From the NCBI GenBank assembly GCA_035528415.1, contig DATKYQ010000022.1:62001-126000 (forward strand): a stretch of DNA of 64,000 nt, in the 5' to 3' direction. Both the position numbers and the translations under genes were made by a program. Within the stretch, counting starts at the first letter, position 1, and each line of letters starts with the position of its first letter. The stretch is from DATKYQ01 sp035528415. GTDB taxonomy: Bacteria > Myxococcota > B64-G9. Positions 1 to 8,332 of this stretch are shown piece after piece. The notes under the pieces are model-generated. The model was given only the letters and a program-made list of their open reading frames with translations. It did no database searches and was not told the origin of the DNA.

Positions 1-2226
1 CGGTGAGCCCAGGTCGGCCCAGGCGCTTCCGATCGAGTCCCAGTACTTGACGGTGTGGACCCCGGAGTCATTCAAGGCGATGTATGCATCGTCGGTGAAT
101 ACAATGTCCGGCTTACCGCCGCCGTTCATCGTGATCTGCCCCGGGAACCCGGCACTACTGGGATGCTGTTGCCAGGCCGCCCCGTCCCACCACGAGTAAT
201 CCACACCGAGACCGCAGCCTCCGGCGCCGTAGGTGAGCAGGTGGGGGGTGGATCCCTCCATGGCCAGGGCAATTGAGAAGTGACTCATGCATGCCGAGGT
301 GTATCCCGGGGGACCCACCTCCTGCCAGGCGCCGCCGTCATGGTACTTCACCTGCACGTTGTCCGCGAACCCGCCCCGGGAGTACATGACGTAGGGCGTC
401 TGGCCATCAAACTCCAGGGCCACGGGATCCGTCGCTCCTGTCCAGGGAGGAGGATCGAGCGGTGTCCACGGCATACCACCGGTGTAAGTTGCTACATCGA
501 CTTGCCTGGTCGCACCTTCGTCGTGGACGAAAGAAACCGTCGGCCGCGAGCCGTCTGTCCCCATATCGTGGTACAGCACACCGTCGGCGCCCGGGCCGTC
601 GATGGGATTGTTCCCCACCGAGTCCCACGGTCTCGGTATGCACATCCCTCCCACACAGTCCTCTCCGAATGCGCAGGGAAGAAACGGAGAACACTCCATC
701 AGGAGGAAATCGGATGGTGCGGAGACATCCATGATCAATTTTGTCTTGAAAAACGGAGCACTCGTAGCGGCGCCGAAGATCAGGATGCCGCTGTTGTCCA
801 TAACGTAAAGGTTGTCATCGGCATCGAGATAGGATTTTTGAGGCATGTTCATCGAAGCGTCGCTGATCTCGAAGTCGGGAAGAACATCACCGGTCAGGCT
901 TCCCGCGTTCTTGTAGACGTTGACCTTGTAAGGTCCGGGGAAGTGGCTCACGGTCACCACCAGGATATCTTCCCTCATGAATATATGTTTGACATCCGAC
1001 AGGTTCGAAGCGGCTCCCATGGTGGCATCGGGAGCCGCGCCCGCCGAGAGAGAAGAGATGTTGTCCCATATGTTGACGTAGGGAGGATTCCAGCAGCCTA
1101 CGTACAGCCTTCCTCCGTAAATGTTCATGGACGACGGAGACAGGCCCGCGAAGATCTGCCAGTCGTTGTCGTTTGTCTCTCCCGACTTGGACGCCGGGTC
1201 GTCCCAGGCGATGACACCTGCGCCGCTGACCTGTCCGCCCAGAAGCTTGTTGCCGGCGGCGTCGAACACCATTGAAAAGATCTGAGGCCCCCAGACATGG
1301 GTGTACTGTGCCTGAGAGTTCGATGCGCTGCCCAGGGACCCTGCGTCCATGAAAAGACGGATGTAGTCATAATCCATCCACAGATTGGCTGAAGAGTCGA
1401 CATACATCTCGTGGACGCTCCAAAGCGCTGATCCGTTGAACGCGGCGACGTCAATAGTGTCGTCGTTGGGAGCACCGTCCGAGATCGATCCGGCGTTGTC
1501 GTAGATATAGACAGGGTGATCGCTGTTGTCACTGGCTACGAACAACCTGTCCTCATGGAGAGCCAACCCCAACCCCCGGTCCGCGAGTCCACCGAGAGTG
1601 GCATCCGCTACCCGGTCCGCGAAGATTGCATCGGCGCCGTACCATATCTTCACACCATCGGAATCCGCTACGAAAAGCCGCGGGAATGACGGGGGGGGGC
1701 AGTCGTTGTCGCTGGAACTGTCGCATCCAAACGGACAGCAGCCGTCGGCGTCGATACACGCAACAATGTCTGTATGGCTGCAGGCCACGTCGCAGTCGTC
1801 CGGACCCCCTGTCATGGCGTCGACTGTGCAAGGATCCGGGTCATCGCAGCTAACGGGACAACTTGCCGGCGGATCGCAGGTTTCGCCGGCCTCGATCACG
1901 TCGTTGCCACAGCTGGGCGAGCAGTCGTTATCGGTGGTGTTGTTGCACCCGGCCGGGCAGCAACCGTCGCCGTCCGTGCAATCGACGATATCCGTGTAGC
2001 TGCATTCCACGTCGCAGGTGTCCGCGCTGCCGGTCATCTCATCGATGGTGCAGAGATCGCCGTCGTTGCAGGACTCGGGACAACTCGCCGGCGGATCGCA
2101 GGTCTCGCCTTCGTCGATGATGTTGTTGCCGCATGGTTGTGAGCTCGTGGTATCACCGCAGCTCCATGACACCAATCCGTAGATAAAAAGCAGTATCCAC
2201 AAAGTAACGTTGGCAGGCTTGCACAT
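1..2226 (-). CDS. Cysteine-rich repeat secreted/lipoprotein, C-terminus beyond window
   Basis: The frame stays open from an ATG at 2226 to the left edge: 742 codons with no stop, so the C-terminus is missing. The first ~22 residues are hydrophobic and end in WSC, a poor lipobox, so the protein is exported and possibly a lipoprotein. Two ~72-residue cysteine-rich repeats follow (roughly residues 31-175), each starting CGN and ending DNDC with internal CDPPASCP and GCCPxGC. The remaining ~560 residues look like repeated beta-propeller or FG-GAP-type blades with many aromatic and Gly-Asn-Asp turns. A GGGAG element lies just upstream of the ATG. Nothing catalytic is recognisable. A C9 run (1691-1699) sits at the end of repeat 2 and is in frame here. 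A role as a surface or secreted binding protein is inference. Confidence 0.8.
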   Translation of the reverse strand, partial: MCKPANVTLWILLFIYGLVSWSCGDTTSSQPCGNNIIDEGETCDPPASCPESCNDGDLCTIDEMTGSADTCDVECSYTDIVDCTDGDGCCPAGCNNTTDNDCSPSCGNDVIEAGETCDPPASCPVSCDDPDPCTVDAMTGGPDDCDVACSHTDIVACIDADGCCPFGCDSSSDNDCPPPSFPRLFVADSDGVKIWYGADAIFADRVADATLGGLADRGLGLALHEDRLFVASDNSDHPVYIYDNAGSISDGAPNDDTIDVAAFNGSALWSVHEMYVDSSANLWMDYDYIRLFMDAGSLGSASNSQAQYTHVWGPQIFSMVFDAAGNKLLGGQVSGAGVIAWDDPASKSGETNDNDWQIFAGLSPSSMNIYGGRLYVGCWNPPYVNIWDNISSLSAGAAPDATMGAASNLSDVKHIFMREDILVVTVSHFPGPYKVNVYKNAGSLTGDVLPDFEISDASMNMPQKSYLDADDNLYVMDNSGILIFGAATSAPFFKTKLIMDVSAPSDFLLMECSPFLPCAFGEDCVGGMCIPRPWDSVGNNPIDGPGADGVLYHDMGTDGSRPTVSFVHDEGATRQVDVATYTGGMPWTPLDPPPWTGATDPVALEFDGQTPYVMYSRGGFADNVQVKYHDGGAWQEVGPPGYTSACMSHFSIALAMEGSTPHLLTYGAGGCGLGVDYSWWDGAAWQQHPSSAGFPGQITMNGGGKPDIVFTDDAYIALNDSGVHTVKYWDSIGSAWADLGSP
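1691..1699 (-). repeat. C9 homopolymer inside CDS
   Basis: Nine consecutive C on the coding strand encode the Pro run between the cysteine-rich repeats and the propeller-like part of the leftmost gene. At this length the gene is in frame. The tract could slip and switch the gene off, but that is untested. Confidence 0.6.
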
Positions 2227-2319
2227 AGAAGACTCCCATATAACACGTGAATATAATCCATTATGGGGTGTACAGGATGTAGGTGGCAAGACAAACGAAT
2301 CCGATGGGCCTCTCGGCCG

Positions 2320-4407
2320 TCACGGACCGGCGAGCACGATCCGCGCGTCGACCACCTGCGCGCCCTGGCTTTTTTGCAAAACCATCAGCGGGTTGACGTC
2401 CAGCTCGACTATCTCCTCGAAGGCATCCACCAGCCGGGCGATGGCCAGCACGCCCTTGCGCACGGCCTCTACGTCGCGGGGCTTGCGGCCGCGGGCGCCG
2501 GTCAAAAGCGGATAGGCCCTGAGCGACTTCAACATCGCCTCGGCGCCCCGCTCGTCGAAGGGCAGCACCCGCAGGGCGATGTCACTCAGCACCTCGACGA
2601 AGATGCCTCCCGCGCCGGCCAGAACCGCCGGGCCGAACGTCGCATCGCGTTTGGCGCCGAGGATCATCTCGATGCCTGACTTAACCTGCGGCTGGACAAG
2701 CACACGCGGCTCGCCGCTAACCCCCGCCCGCCGGGCGACCTGCATCAAGTCTTCGAATCCGCGCGCTGCCTGGGCCTCGCCTTCCAGCCCCAGCAGTACG
2801 CCGCCGATGTCTGTCTTGTGCGAGACTTGCGGCGCGACCAACTTCAGCACCACCGGTCCGCCGCAACTCTCGGCGGCCGCGGCGGCCTCGGCGGCGCTCG
2901 ATGCCAAATAAAAATCGGGCACGTCGAGGCCCGTTGCCTTCATGATCGAAAGCGCCTCGTCGAGCAGCACCGGCCGCTCTTCACGACGGCAGCGCTCGAT
3001 TATGGCGGCGATGGTTTCACGGTCGAGATCTCCCGGAGGCAGGCACGGTTGGCCGACGGCATCGTGTTTGTAGTCGCGAAGCATTGCCAGCGCCGAGACT
3101 GCGTCCTCGGGCGCGGTGAACACCGGGTGGTGCAGGCTGCGGCGCAGAATCGACATCTCCTCGCCGTCGGTCGATACGCAGGTAGCCAGCGGCTTTCCGT
3201 GGGTGAACGAGAAATCCTCGAGTTTGACGATGAAGGCCCGCGACTGCTCGCGCTCGAGGGCCGAGATGTAGGTGTGCAGGAAAACTACGGCGTCGACACC
3301 GGGCAGTTTCAGTGTCTCGTCCACTATGCGCGTGTAGACGTCGAAGTCGAACAAGTCGCCCAGGTCGAGCGGGTTGGTCAGGCGGATGACCTTGGCCCTG
3401 AAGTGCTTCTCGATCTGCCGCAGGAAGGGCTCGGGAAAAGCGGTCAGACTGAAATCGGCTTTCTCGCAGGCGTCGGCGGCGATGACCGCATGGCCGCCGG
3501 AGCGCGAGATGACGGCGATGTTGTTGCCCCGTAGCCGGGGCATGGGCAAGATCTTCAGAGAGTTGACCAGGGTGTCCGACTCGTCGAAGCGCGCGATGCC
3601 GGCCTGCTCGAGTGCGGCCGAGACTACGGAGTCATCGCCGCTTAAAGCCGCGGTGTGCGACTGGGCAATTTCACGGGCCAGTTCTCCTACGTTCGACTTG
3701 TGCAGTAAAATTGGTTTCGATGTGCCGCGGGCGATGCGCATCAGGCGCCGTCCGTCAGAAATGCTCTCCAAGTACATACAGATAATGTCGGTCTCGTCGT
3801 CCTGGACCATGTACTCGAGCAGGTCACACTCGTCGACGTTGAGCTTGTTGCCGATGCTTGCGAACTTGGACAGTCCCAGGTTCTCCGAGGCCATCACGTT
3901 CAGGTAATCCAACCCCACGCCGCCGCTCTGCGAGATGATCGATATCTTGCCGCTGGTAAAGATGTCCTTCAACCCGGCGAACGGGACACTCAGCCCGGAG
4001 AGCTTGTTTATCACGCCGATACAATTCGGCCCGATGAAGCGCATGCCGTGTTCGGCGGCGATCTCGACGACCCGCTCCTCGATCTCGCGGCCGTCAGCGC
4101 CCAGTTCTGAGAAGCCGGACGACTCGATGATCGCGCGCCGAATGCCCTTCTGCCCGCACTCCGCGATCGTCTCGGGCACGTAGCGCGCCGGAACCAGCAG
4201 AATTGCCAGGTCGATCTGGTCGGGGATATCGGCCACCGACTTGTAGATGCGCCGCCCGAAGGCCGTGCCTCCCCGGGGTCCCACCTGGTAGATAATCCCG
4301 TCGTAGCTGAACTCGTGCAGGTTCTGGACGATGCGCCGTCCAAGGTTTTTCTCGGATTCGGAGACACCCACCACCGCCACACTGCGCGGATTGAAGAAAA
4401 GATCCAT
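2320..4407 (-). CDS. Acetate--CoA ligase (ADP-forming)-type acyl-CoA synthetase, fused alpha and beta subunits
   Basis: The 695-residue protein matches the fused ADP-forming acyl-CoA synthetase family, which interconverts an acyl-CoA plus ADP and phosphate with the free acid plus ATP. From the N-terminus: CoA-binding Rossmann domain (DLFFNPRSVAVVG, residues ~1-130), succinyl-CoA-ligase-like domains including SGGVG and the family histidine in QSHTAALSG, then an ATP-grasp beta part from ~470 with KTDIGGVLLGL and ending ELDVNPLMVL. The ATG at 4407 starts the CoA-binding domain directly. The frame stays open for another ~290 codons upstream, but that stretch is antisense-like low-complexity sequence overlapping the Bax inhibitor gene and is not homologous to anything obvious. 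The gene is 35 nt downstream of the Bax inhibitor gene on the same strand. The acyl substrate cannot be told from sequence. Confidence 0.9.
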   Translation of the reverse strand: MDLFFNPRSVAVVGVSESEKNLGRRIVQNLHEFSYDGIIYQVGPRGGTAFGRRIYKSVADIPDQIDLAILLVPARYVPETIAECGQKGIRRAIIESSGFSELGADGREIEERVVEIAAEHGMRFIGPNCIGVINKLSGLSVPFAGLKDIFTSGKISIISQSGGVGLDYLNVMASENLGLSKFASIGNKLNVDECDLLEYMVQDDETDIICMYLESISDGRRLMRIARGTSKPILLHKSNVGELAREIAQSHTAALSGDDSVVSAALEQAGIARFDESDTLVNSLKILPMPRLRGNNIAVISRSGGHAVIAADACEKADFSLTAFPEPFLRQIEKHFRAKVIRLTNPLDLGDLFDFDVYTRIVDETLKLPGVDAVVFLHTYISALEREQSRAFIVKLEDFSFTHGKPLATCVSTDGEEMSILRRSLHHPVFTAPEDAVSALAMLRDYKHDAVGQPCLPPGDLDRETIAAIIERCRREERPVLLDEALSIMKATGLDVPDFYLASSAAEAAAAAESCGGPVVLKLVAPQVSHKTDIGGVLLGLEGEAQAARGFEDLMQVARRAGVSGEPRVLVQPQVKSGIEMILGAKRDATFGPAVLAGAGGIFVEVLSDIALRVLPFDERGAEAMLKSLRAYPLLTGARGRKPRDVEAVRKGVLAIARLVDAFEEIVELDVNPLMVLQKSQGAQVVDARIVLAGP

Positions 4408-4442
4408 GCGCCCGCGAACCCTGTCTTGTGCTTCTATAGGCG

Positions 4443-5162
4443 CTAGCGCCTGTTCAAGGCCATCAACAGGCGCAGGACATACCAGAACATCAGCGCCACG
4501 GCGGCGAACAGGGCTAAAGCCGCGGCCACGTGCTGGTCGGGGCGGTAGTGCTTCATCACCGCCGAGGTGTAGTAGAGGATGTAACCGCCGGCCAAGGCGA
4601 TCATGACCACCGAGAAGATGGTGCCCAGGTTGAAGCCGAAGACGATGGCGCAGACGATCAGTCCCATGGCCACGAAGCCGCCGATGGTCAGGATGCCGCG
4701 CATGAACGAGAAGTCTTTCTTGGTGATGAAGACCGTCCCGGTCAGGCCGGCGAAGAGACACAGGGTCAGCACGGCCGCGGTGGGAATTACATCGGGTGAG
4801 GTATAGACGGCCGCGACGTAAAGCAGCGGTAAAAAGATGACCGCCTCGGCCACGATGTACAGGCCGAGCCCGGCGTACTGCATTGCCCGCGAGCGTTCGG
4901 AGCGGGCCCAGCGATCGGCGATGTAGCCCACCGCCATGAACAGCCCCAGAACGACGAGCCAGCCGTAGCCGCTGGAGACCATTTTGTTGATCAGCGGTAA
5001 TGTCGCCTCCTGCAGCGGAACCAGCAGAATGTACTCGAGCAAGGCAAATACGAGAATCGCTCCCGCCAGGTGGGTGTACGTCCTGCGGATAAAGGCCGAG
5101 CGTTCCGTGCTCGGCGACAGCGCCACGGCATATTCCGGAATTGCGCTTTGCATTCTGGCCAT
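4443..5162 (-). CDS. Bax inhibitor-1/YccA family membrane protein
   Basis: A 239-residue inner-membrane protein with a short soluble N-terminus and seven hydrophobic segments from residue ~30 onward, the topology of the BI-1/YccA (TMBIM) family. The start is firm: AAGGAGGT lies 6-7 nt before the ATG. Family members are pH-sensitive calcium-leak proteins, and some (YccA) modulate the FtsH protease. Which role applies here is unknown. It precedes the acyl-CoA synthetase by 35 nt and may be cotranscribed with it. Confidence 0.88.
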   Translation of the reverse strand: MARMQSAIPEYAVALSPSTERSAFIRRTYTHLAGAILVFALLEYILLVPLQEATLPLINKMVSSGYGWLVVLGLFMAVGYIADRWARSERSRAMQYAGLGLYIVAEAVIFLPLLYVAAVYTSPDVIPTAAVLTLCLFAGLTGTVFITKKDFSFMRGILTIGGFVAMGLIVCAIVFGFNLGTIFSVVMIALAGGYILYYTSAVMKHYRPDQHVAAALALFAAVALMFWYVLRLLMALNRR

Positions 5163-5267
5163 GGGTTACCTCCTTAGTCTCTGTGCCCTCGTCGCGCCCG
5201 AGACTAAAACAGGACTGCCCGAGAAGGCAACGATAATCGGCCCGCACCAGATGAAAAGGCCGGGCAG

Positions 5268-6782
5268 TCACTTGAAGAGCTTGTCCAGGTCGCGCAGAGC
5301 GGCTGAGCGGCGCCCGCGTTTCCCTCCGGGCGCGCCGCGGCGCTCGCGGCGAAGAGAAAGCGAAATGCGGCCTCGGGCCGCATCCACCTCGACCACCCTG
5401 ACCGTGACCCGTTGCCCCACCCCGACCACCTCGACCGGCTTGGCTGCGAACTCGTCCGAAAGTTCGGACAGGTGCACAAGCCCCTGCGTCCCGAGGCCCA
5501 ACTCGACAAAGGCCCCGAAGCTGGCCAGGTTGGCGACCACCCCCGAAAGCTCCATGCCCGGCTTGAGATCGGCGATAGACTTGACCATCGGGTTGATCTG
5601 CAGGCCGCGCACTTCGGGAGCAGCCGGCCCGCCTTTCTCGCGCTCCCAGACCACCGCTTCCCTAATATCGCCGAGCGCCTCGCGCAGCCGTACGGCATCG
5701 ACGCGATCGAGATATTCTCCCAACCCAAGTTGGTCGGGCTCGAGATCCGCGTAGCCAACCAGCGGATCTGCGAGCCTCTCGGCCACGACTCGCGCCGCGG
5801 CCGGCTTGATCGATCCCGGCCGACGGCGGGCCTGTTTCATCAGGCCGGCCTCGCGGGCGGGCTCGGCTAAAAGCCCCGCACCCGAAAGATGTCCATACAG
5901 CGGGGATAGGTCAGGACTGCCGGATAAACAGGCCAGGCCTGTCAGGTTTGGTTTACGGGCTGCCAGCCAGACAACCGCTCCGGCGAGATCGCGAAGACCG
6001 AAATCGGCCTGCTGTGCGTCTTCGCCCGGGTGCAGGAGGCATGCGAAGATGCGCTTGCCGTCGGCCGCCAGGCCGGCCACGGGTCCCGCCACCGGCGGGC
6101 GCGAGAGCAACGATCGCAACGCCTCGGCCGCAGCGGAGATCGCCAAGCGTTCTGCGCCTGCGCCGATTTCCGAAAGGACGGATCTTTCGATCGCACGTCT
6201 CAGGTCGGCGAGCAGATCTGTCCTGTCAGCGGGCGCAAGGCATCTCTCGATCTCGTCGTCCGGGGGGATGACTTCGATCCACAAAAGCCCCAGAGAAACC
6301 CCGCGCGCGGCCGTGAACCAGCGGTGAGGCGGGATGTCCGCGCAGCCCTCGCTGTGCTCGGCTAGCGATTCAAGCTCTACCGAACGCGGATCGTCGGGAT
6401 GCGTAAGGTGCAACCGTAGCCGCCCGCGCTCGAGTGTAACCCGCGCGGCGCAAGCAAAGCAGGCGCCAAGCTGCTCGTTTTGCGCATCTGGTCCGGCAAT
6501 GCGAGCGGCCCAACGCAGACCGGCGGCCGTGACCGCGTCGCCAACCTCACCGGCAAGTTGCCCAGACTCGGCGGCCAGCACCTGGTAACGCCGCAGGGCG
6601 CGGCGGATAGGCAACAGGTGCAGCGGCCCGATCCCGGAGGCCGCAAGCTTCTGATCGTTCAACAGCTCTCGCACACCCTCCCCGCGGCTGGTGCGCGAGC
6701 CGATTTCCTCGAGCAAGCCGGGCCGCAGCCCGAAAGAGAGATCGCGGTTGGCGAGGTATCTGGCGAATGGGACTACAGGCAT
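5268..6782 (-). CDS. Shortened Tex-like RNA-binding protein with C-terminal S1 domain
   Basis: The last ~90 residues form a clear S1 domain of the Tex type (NPMVKSIADLKPGMELSG at ~405, then FGAFVELG and GLVHLSEL). The start (VVPFARYLANRDLSFGL) resembles the VPFIARYR motif of canonical Tex, so only a short N-terminal piece is missing there. The region between is strongly diverged: the YqgF-like nuclease fold and helix-hairpin-helix motifs cannot be recognised with confidence. The protein is 504 residues against ~750 for full Tex. Tex binds nucleic acid and affects transcription elongation and RNA turnover; this is probably a reduced paralogue retaining the S1 module. No Shine-Dalgarno is visible. 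A TATAAT hexamer ends 8 nt before the ATG, so the mRNA may be leaderless. Confidence 0.75.
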   Translation of the reverse strand: MPVVPFARYLANRDLSFGLRPGLLEEIGSRTSRGEGVRELLNDQKLAASGIGPLHLLPIRRALRRYQVLAAESGQLAGEVGDAVTAAGLRWAARIAGPDAQNEQLGACFACAARVTLERGRLRLHLTHPDDPRSVELESLAEHSEGCADIPPHRWFTAARGVSLGLLWIEVIPPDDEIERCLAPADRTDLLADLRRAIERSVLSEIGAGAERLAISAAAEALRSLLSRPPVAGPVAGLAADGKRIFACLLHPGEDAQQADFGLRDLAGAVVWLAARKPNLTGLACLSGSPDLSPLYGHLSGAGLLAEPAREAGLMKQARRRPGSIKPAAARVVAERLADPLVGYADLEPDQLGLGEYLDRVDAVRLREALGDIREAVVWEREKGGPAAPEVRGLQINPMVKSIADLKPGMELSGVVANLASFGAFVELGLGTQGLVHLSELSDEFAAKPVEVVGVGQRVTVRVVEVDAARGRISLSLRRERRGAPGGKRGRRSAALRDLDKLFK

Positions 6783-6790
6783 AACGAGTG

Positions 6791-6796
6791 ATTATA
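6791..6796 (-). promoter_or_regulatory. Possible -10 box (TATAAT) of the Tex-like gene
   Basis: A perfect TATAAT on the minus strand ends 8 nt before the ATG at 6782. The -35 region at normal spacing is poor (TAAACA). If active, transcription would start at or next to the initiation codon. Confidence 0.35.
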
Positions 6797-6898
6797 ACAG
6801 AAAGAAGGGCTTTTGTTTATCGATAGCCGACAAAGTGTTCTTGACGCTGCCCGCGCGGGGAAGTAGCATTCGCTGAGTTTCAGATGGAGGTTTCTGGC

Positions 6899-7384
6899 AT
6901 GCGACTACTACGACCGCGAACCGCCTTTGTTCTCGTCATTGCCTTCTGCCTGCCAGTGCTGGCCGGGCCCAAGATTTTCAATATCGGAGCCAAGCTGCTG
7001 CGGGGCAAGCCGACTATCTCCGCCGACAAGACCTCGGGTTATTACATCTGGTACGACCGCGACGGGTTGCATCTGCGCTTCAACGCCATTCGCGAGCCGC
7101 GCCTGTATACCGGGCGCATCGACACCGATAAAGCGATCAAGGGCGTCACCCGGGTGCGGGAAAAGTCCGGCGGCTGGGCCAGGGCCTACGGCGATCGGAT
7201 CGTGCTCTTCTCGGCCACCGTCCGGCCCGGGCAAACAGACGGGGTGGACATCGCCGTCCCCGGCGCCCACCGGGCGGCGCTGCTGCTCGATATCGACGGC
7301 ACACCCCCCGTGCCCCAGGAAGTCTACCTGGGCGAGAAGCAGACCAACCCCAGCGGCCTGCCCATGCAACTCATCCTGCGCTAA
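6899..7384 (+). CDS. Small secreted protein of unknown function
   Basis: A 161-residue protein that starts MRLLRPRTAF and has a typical signal peptide cleaving after VLAG (~residue 22). The ATG at 6899 is preferred over an in-frame ATG at 6884 because a GGAGG lies about 9 nt before it and because the signal peptide then begins cleanly. The mature part has a beta-rich pattern and a WYDRDGLHLRFNA motif near residue 50. No family was recognised. It is divergent from the Tex-like gene, with ~115 bp between them, and convergent with the next gene (16 nt between stops). Confidence 0.7.
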   Translation: MRLLRPRTAFVLVIAFCLPVLAGPKIFNIGAKLLRGKPTISADKTSGYYIWYDRDGLHLRFNAIREPRLYTGRIDTDKAIKGVTRVREKSGGWARAYGDRIVLFSATVRPGQTDGVDIAVPGAHRAALLLDIDGTPPVPQEVYLGEKQTNPSGLPMQLILR

Positions 7385-7399
7385 ACTCTTCCGGGTTGA

Positions 7400-8242
7400 C
7401 TATCGAATCATCTTCCTGGTAGTCAGGGCAAATACACCCAGCGGGCCCCGGACCATGAAGTGCAGCGTCCTGATGTTGTCGACCGCGCGGTCGAGAGCGG
7501 CGGGCGAAGTCGCTCCATTTCTTTTCAAGAGTCGCGACAGGGATCCGTCGGCGACCAGGATCACACCCAGGTCGATCGCCCGGGATTCGAAACTGGCCCC
7601 CAGGGATAAAAGCGGCAGGTAGAGATCTTGAGCCTCCAGCGCAACATGCAACTCGGCCCCGGAGCGGCGCAGGCCACCGGACAACAAGAGCCCCCCACCC
7701 ACCGAAGGCGCCTCTTGCCAGCCTGCCGAAAGCAGAGACTTCTCGATCGCCCGCCCGATGCCTTGCACCGATCCTTTACGCGGCAGGCTCACCGTGGCCA
7801 GCCTGTCTTTGATATCTATCAGCGCCGGATGCAAAACGCAGATCGGCCGCGCCCCGGCGAAGAAACGCTGGGCGCCAATCTCGAGCAGATGAACTGCGGC
7901 CTCGGAAAGCGATTCGATCGAGGCAACGAAGCTATCTTTTCCGCGGCGCTCGATCACCAGCACTCCCCGCGGGCGGCGGGCCTTGCGCGATGGGCAGCGC
8001 CCGCGCAGCCAGCTACGCAGGGGCTTGCCTTCTTTTCCCGAAAAGATGAGCTTCAAGCGCTTTTCGCGGCCCGAGGATCGACAAAGCCGCGCCGGGATCC
8101 TGCCCTCGTCTGCAAAACGCATCTCTACCGCCCTCCCGGCGGTTCCCGGATCGTCTCCGAAGAAGTCTTCTTCAGAGACCCGCACGGTGAGGGTTCCCTC
8201 GATGACCGACTTGCCAACCGGTTGCCGATAGTTTCCACCCAT
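7400..8242 (-). CDS. Hypothetical two-part protein; C-half faintly like a restriction-endonuclease fold
   Basis: A 280-residue soluble protein with no signal peptide. The basic N-terminal half (to ~130, with RGRCPSRKARRPRG) could bind nucleic acid. The C-terminal half holds ELHVALEAQDLY followed by AIDLGVILVADGSL. The spacing and E-x-Q/hydrophobic strand pattern recall BglII/BstYI-type nucleases, but this is a by-eye resemblance only. No methyltransferase is next to it. No good ribosome binding site was seen before the ATG at 8242. Function unknown. Confidence 0.6.
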   Translation of the reverse strand: MGGNYRQPVGKSVIEGTLTVRVSEEDFFGDDPGTAGRAVEMRFADEGRIPARLCRSSGREKRLKLIFSGKEGKPLRSWLRGRCPSRKARRPRGVLVIERRGKDSFVASIESLSEAAVHLLEIGAQRFFAGARPICVLHPALIDIKDRLATVSLPRKGSVQGIGRAIEKSLLSAGWQEAPSVGGGLLLSGGLRRSGAELHVALEAQDLYLPLLSLGASFESRAIDLGVILVADGSLSRLLKRNGATSPAALDRAVDNIRTLHFMVRGPLGVFALTTRKMIR

Positions 8243-8332
8243 ACTACAAACTAATCACGTCATAGCCGCCTATGTCCAGAAAGCAGAGCATTTCTTGCGA
8301 CCGGCGCCCCGGGCGCATAGCATGGATCCAAA

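Noticed and set aside
280..1275. 331-codon plus-strand frame
   Set aside because: It lies antisense to the long open cysteine-rich/propeller gene, whose composition and repeats are protein-like; the plus frame has none of these.
4408..5271. N-terminal extension of the acyl-CoA synthetase frame
   Set aside because: It overlaps the well-supported Bax inhibitor gene in another frame, is Arg/His-rich and starts far before the family's normal N-terminus.
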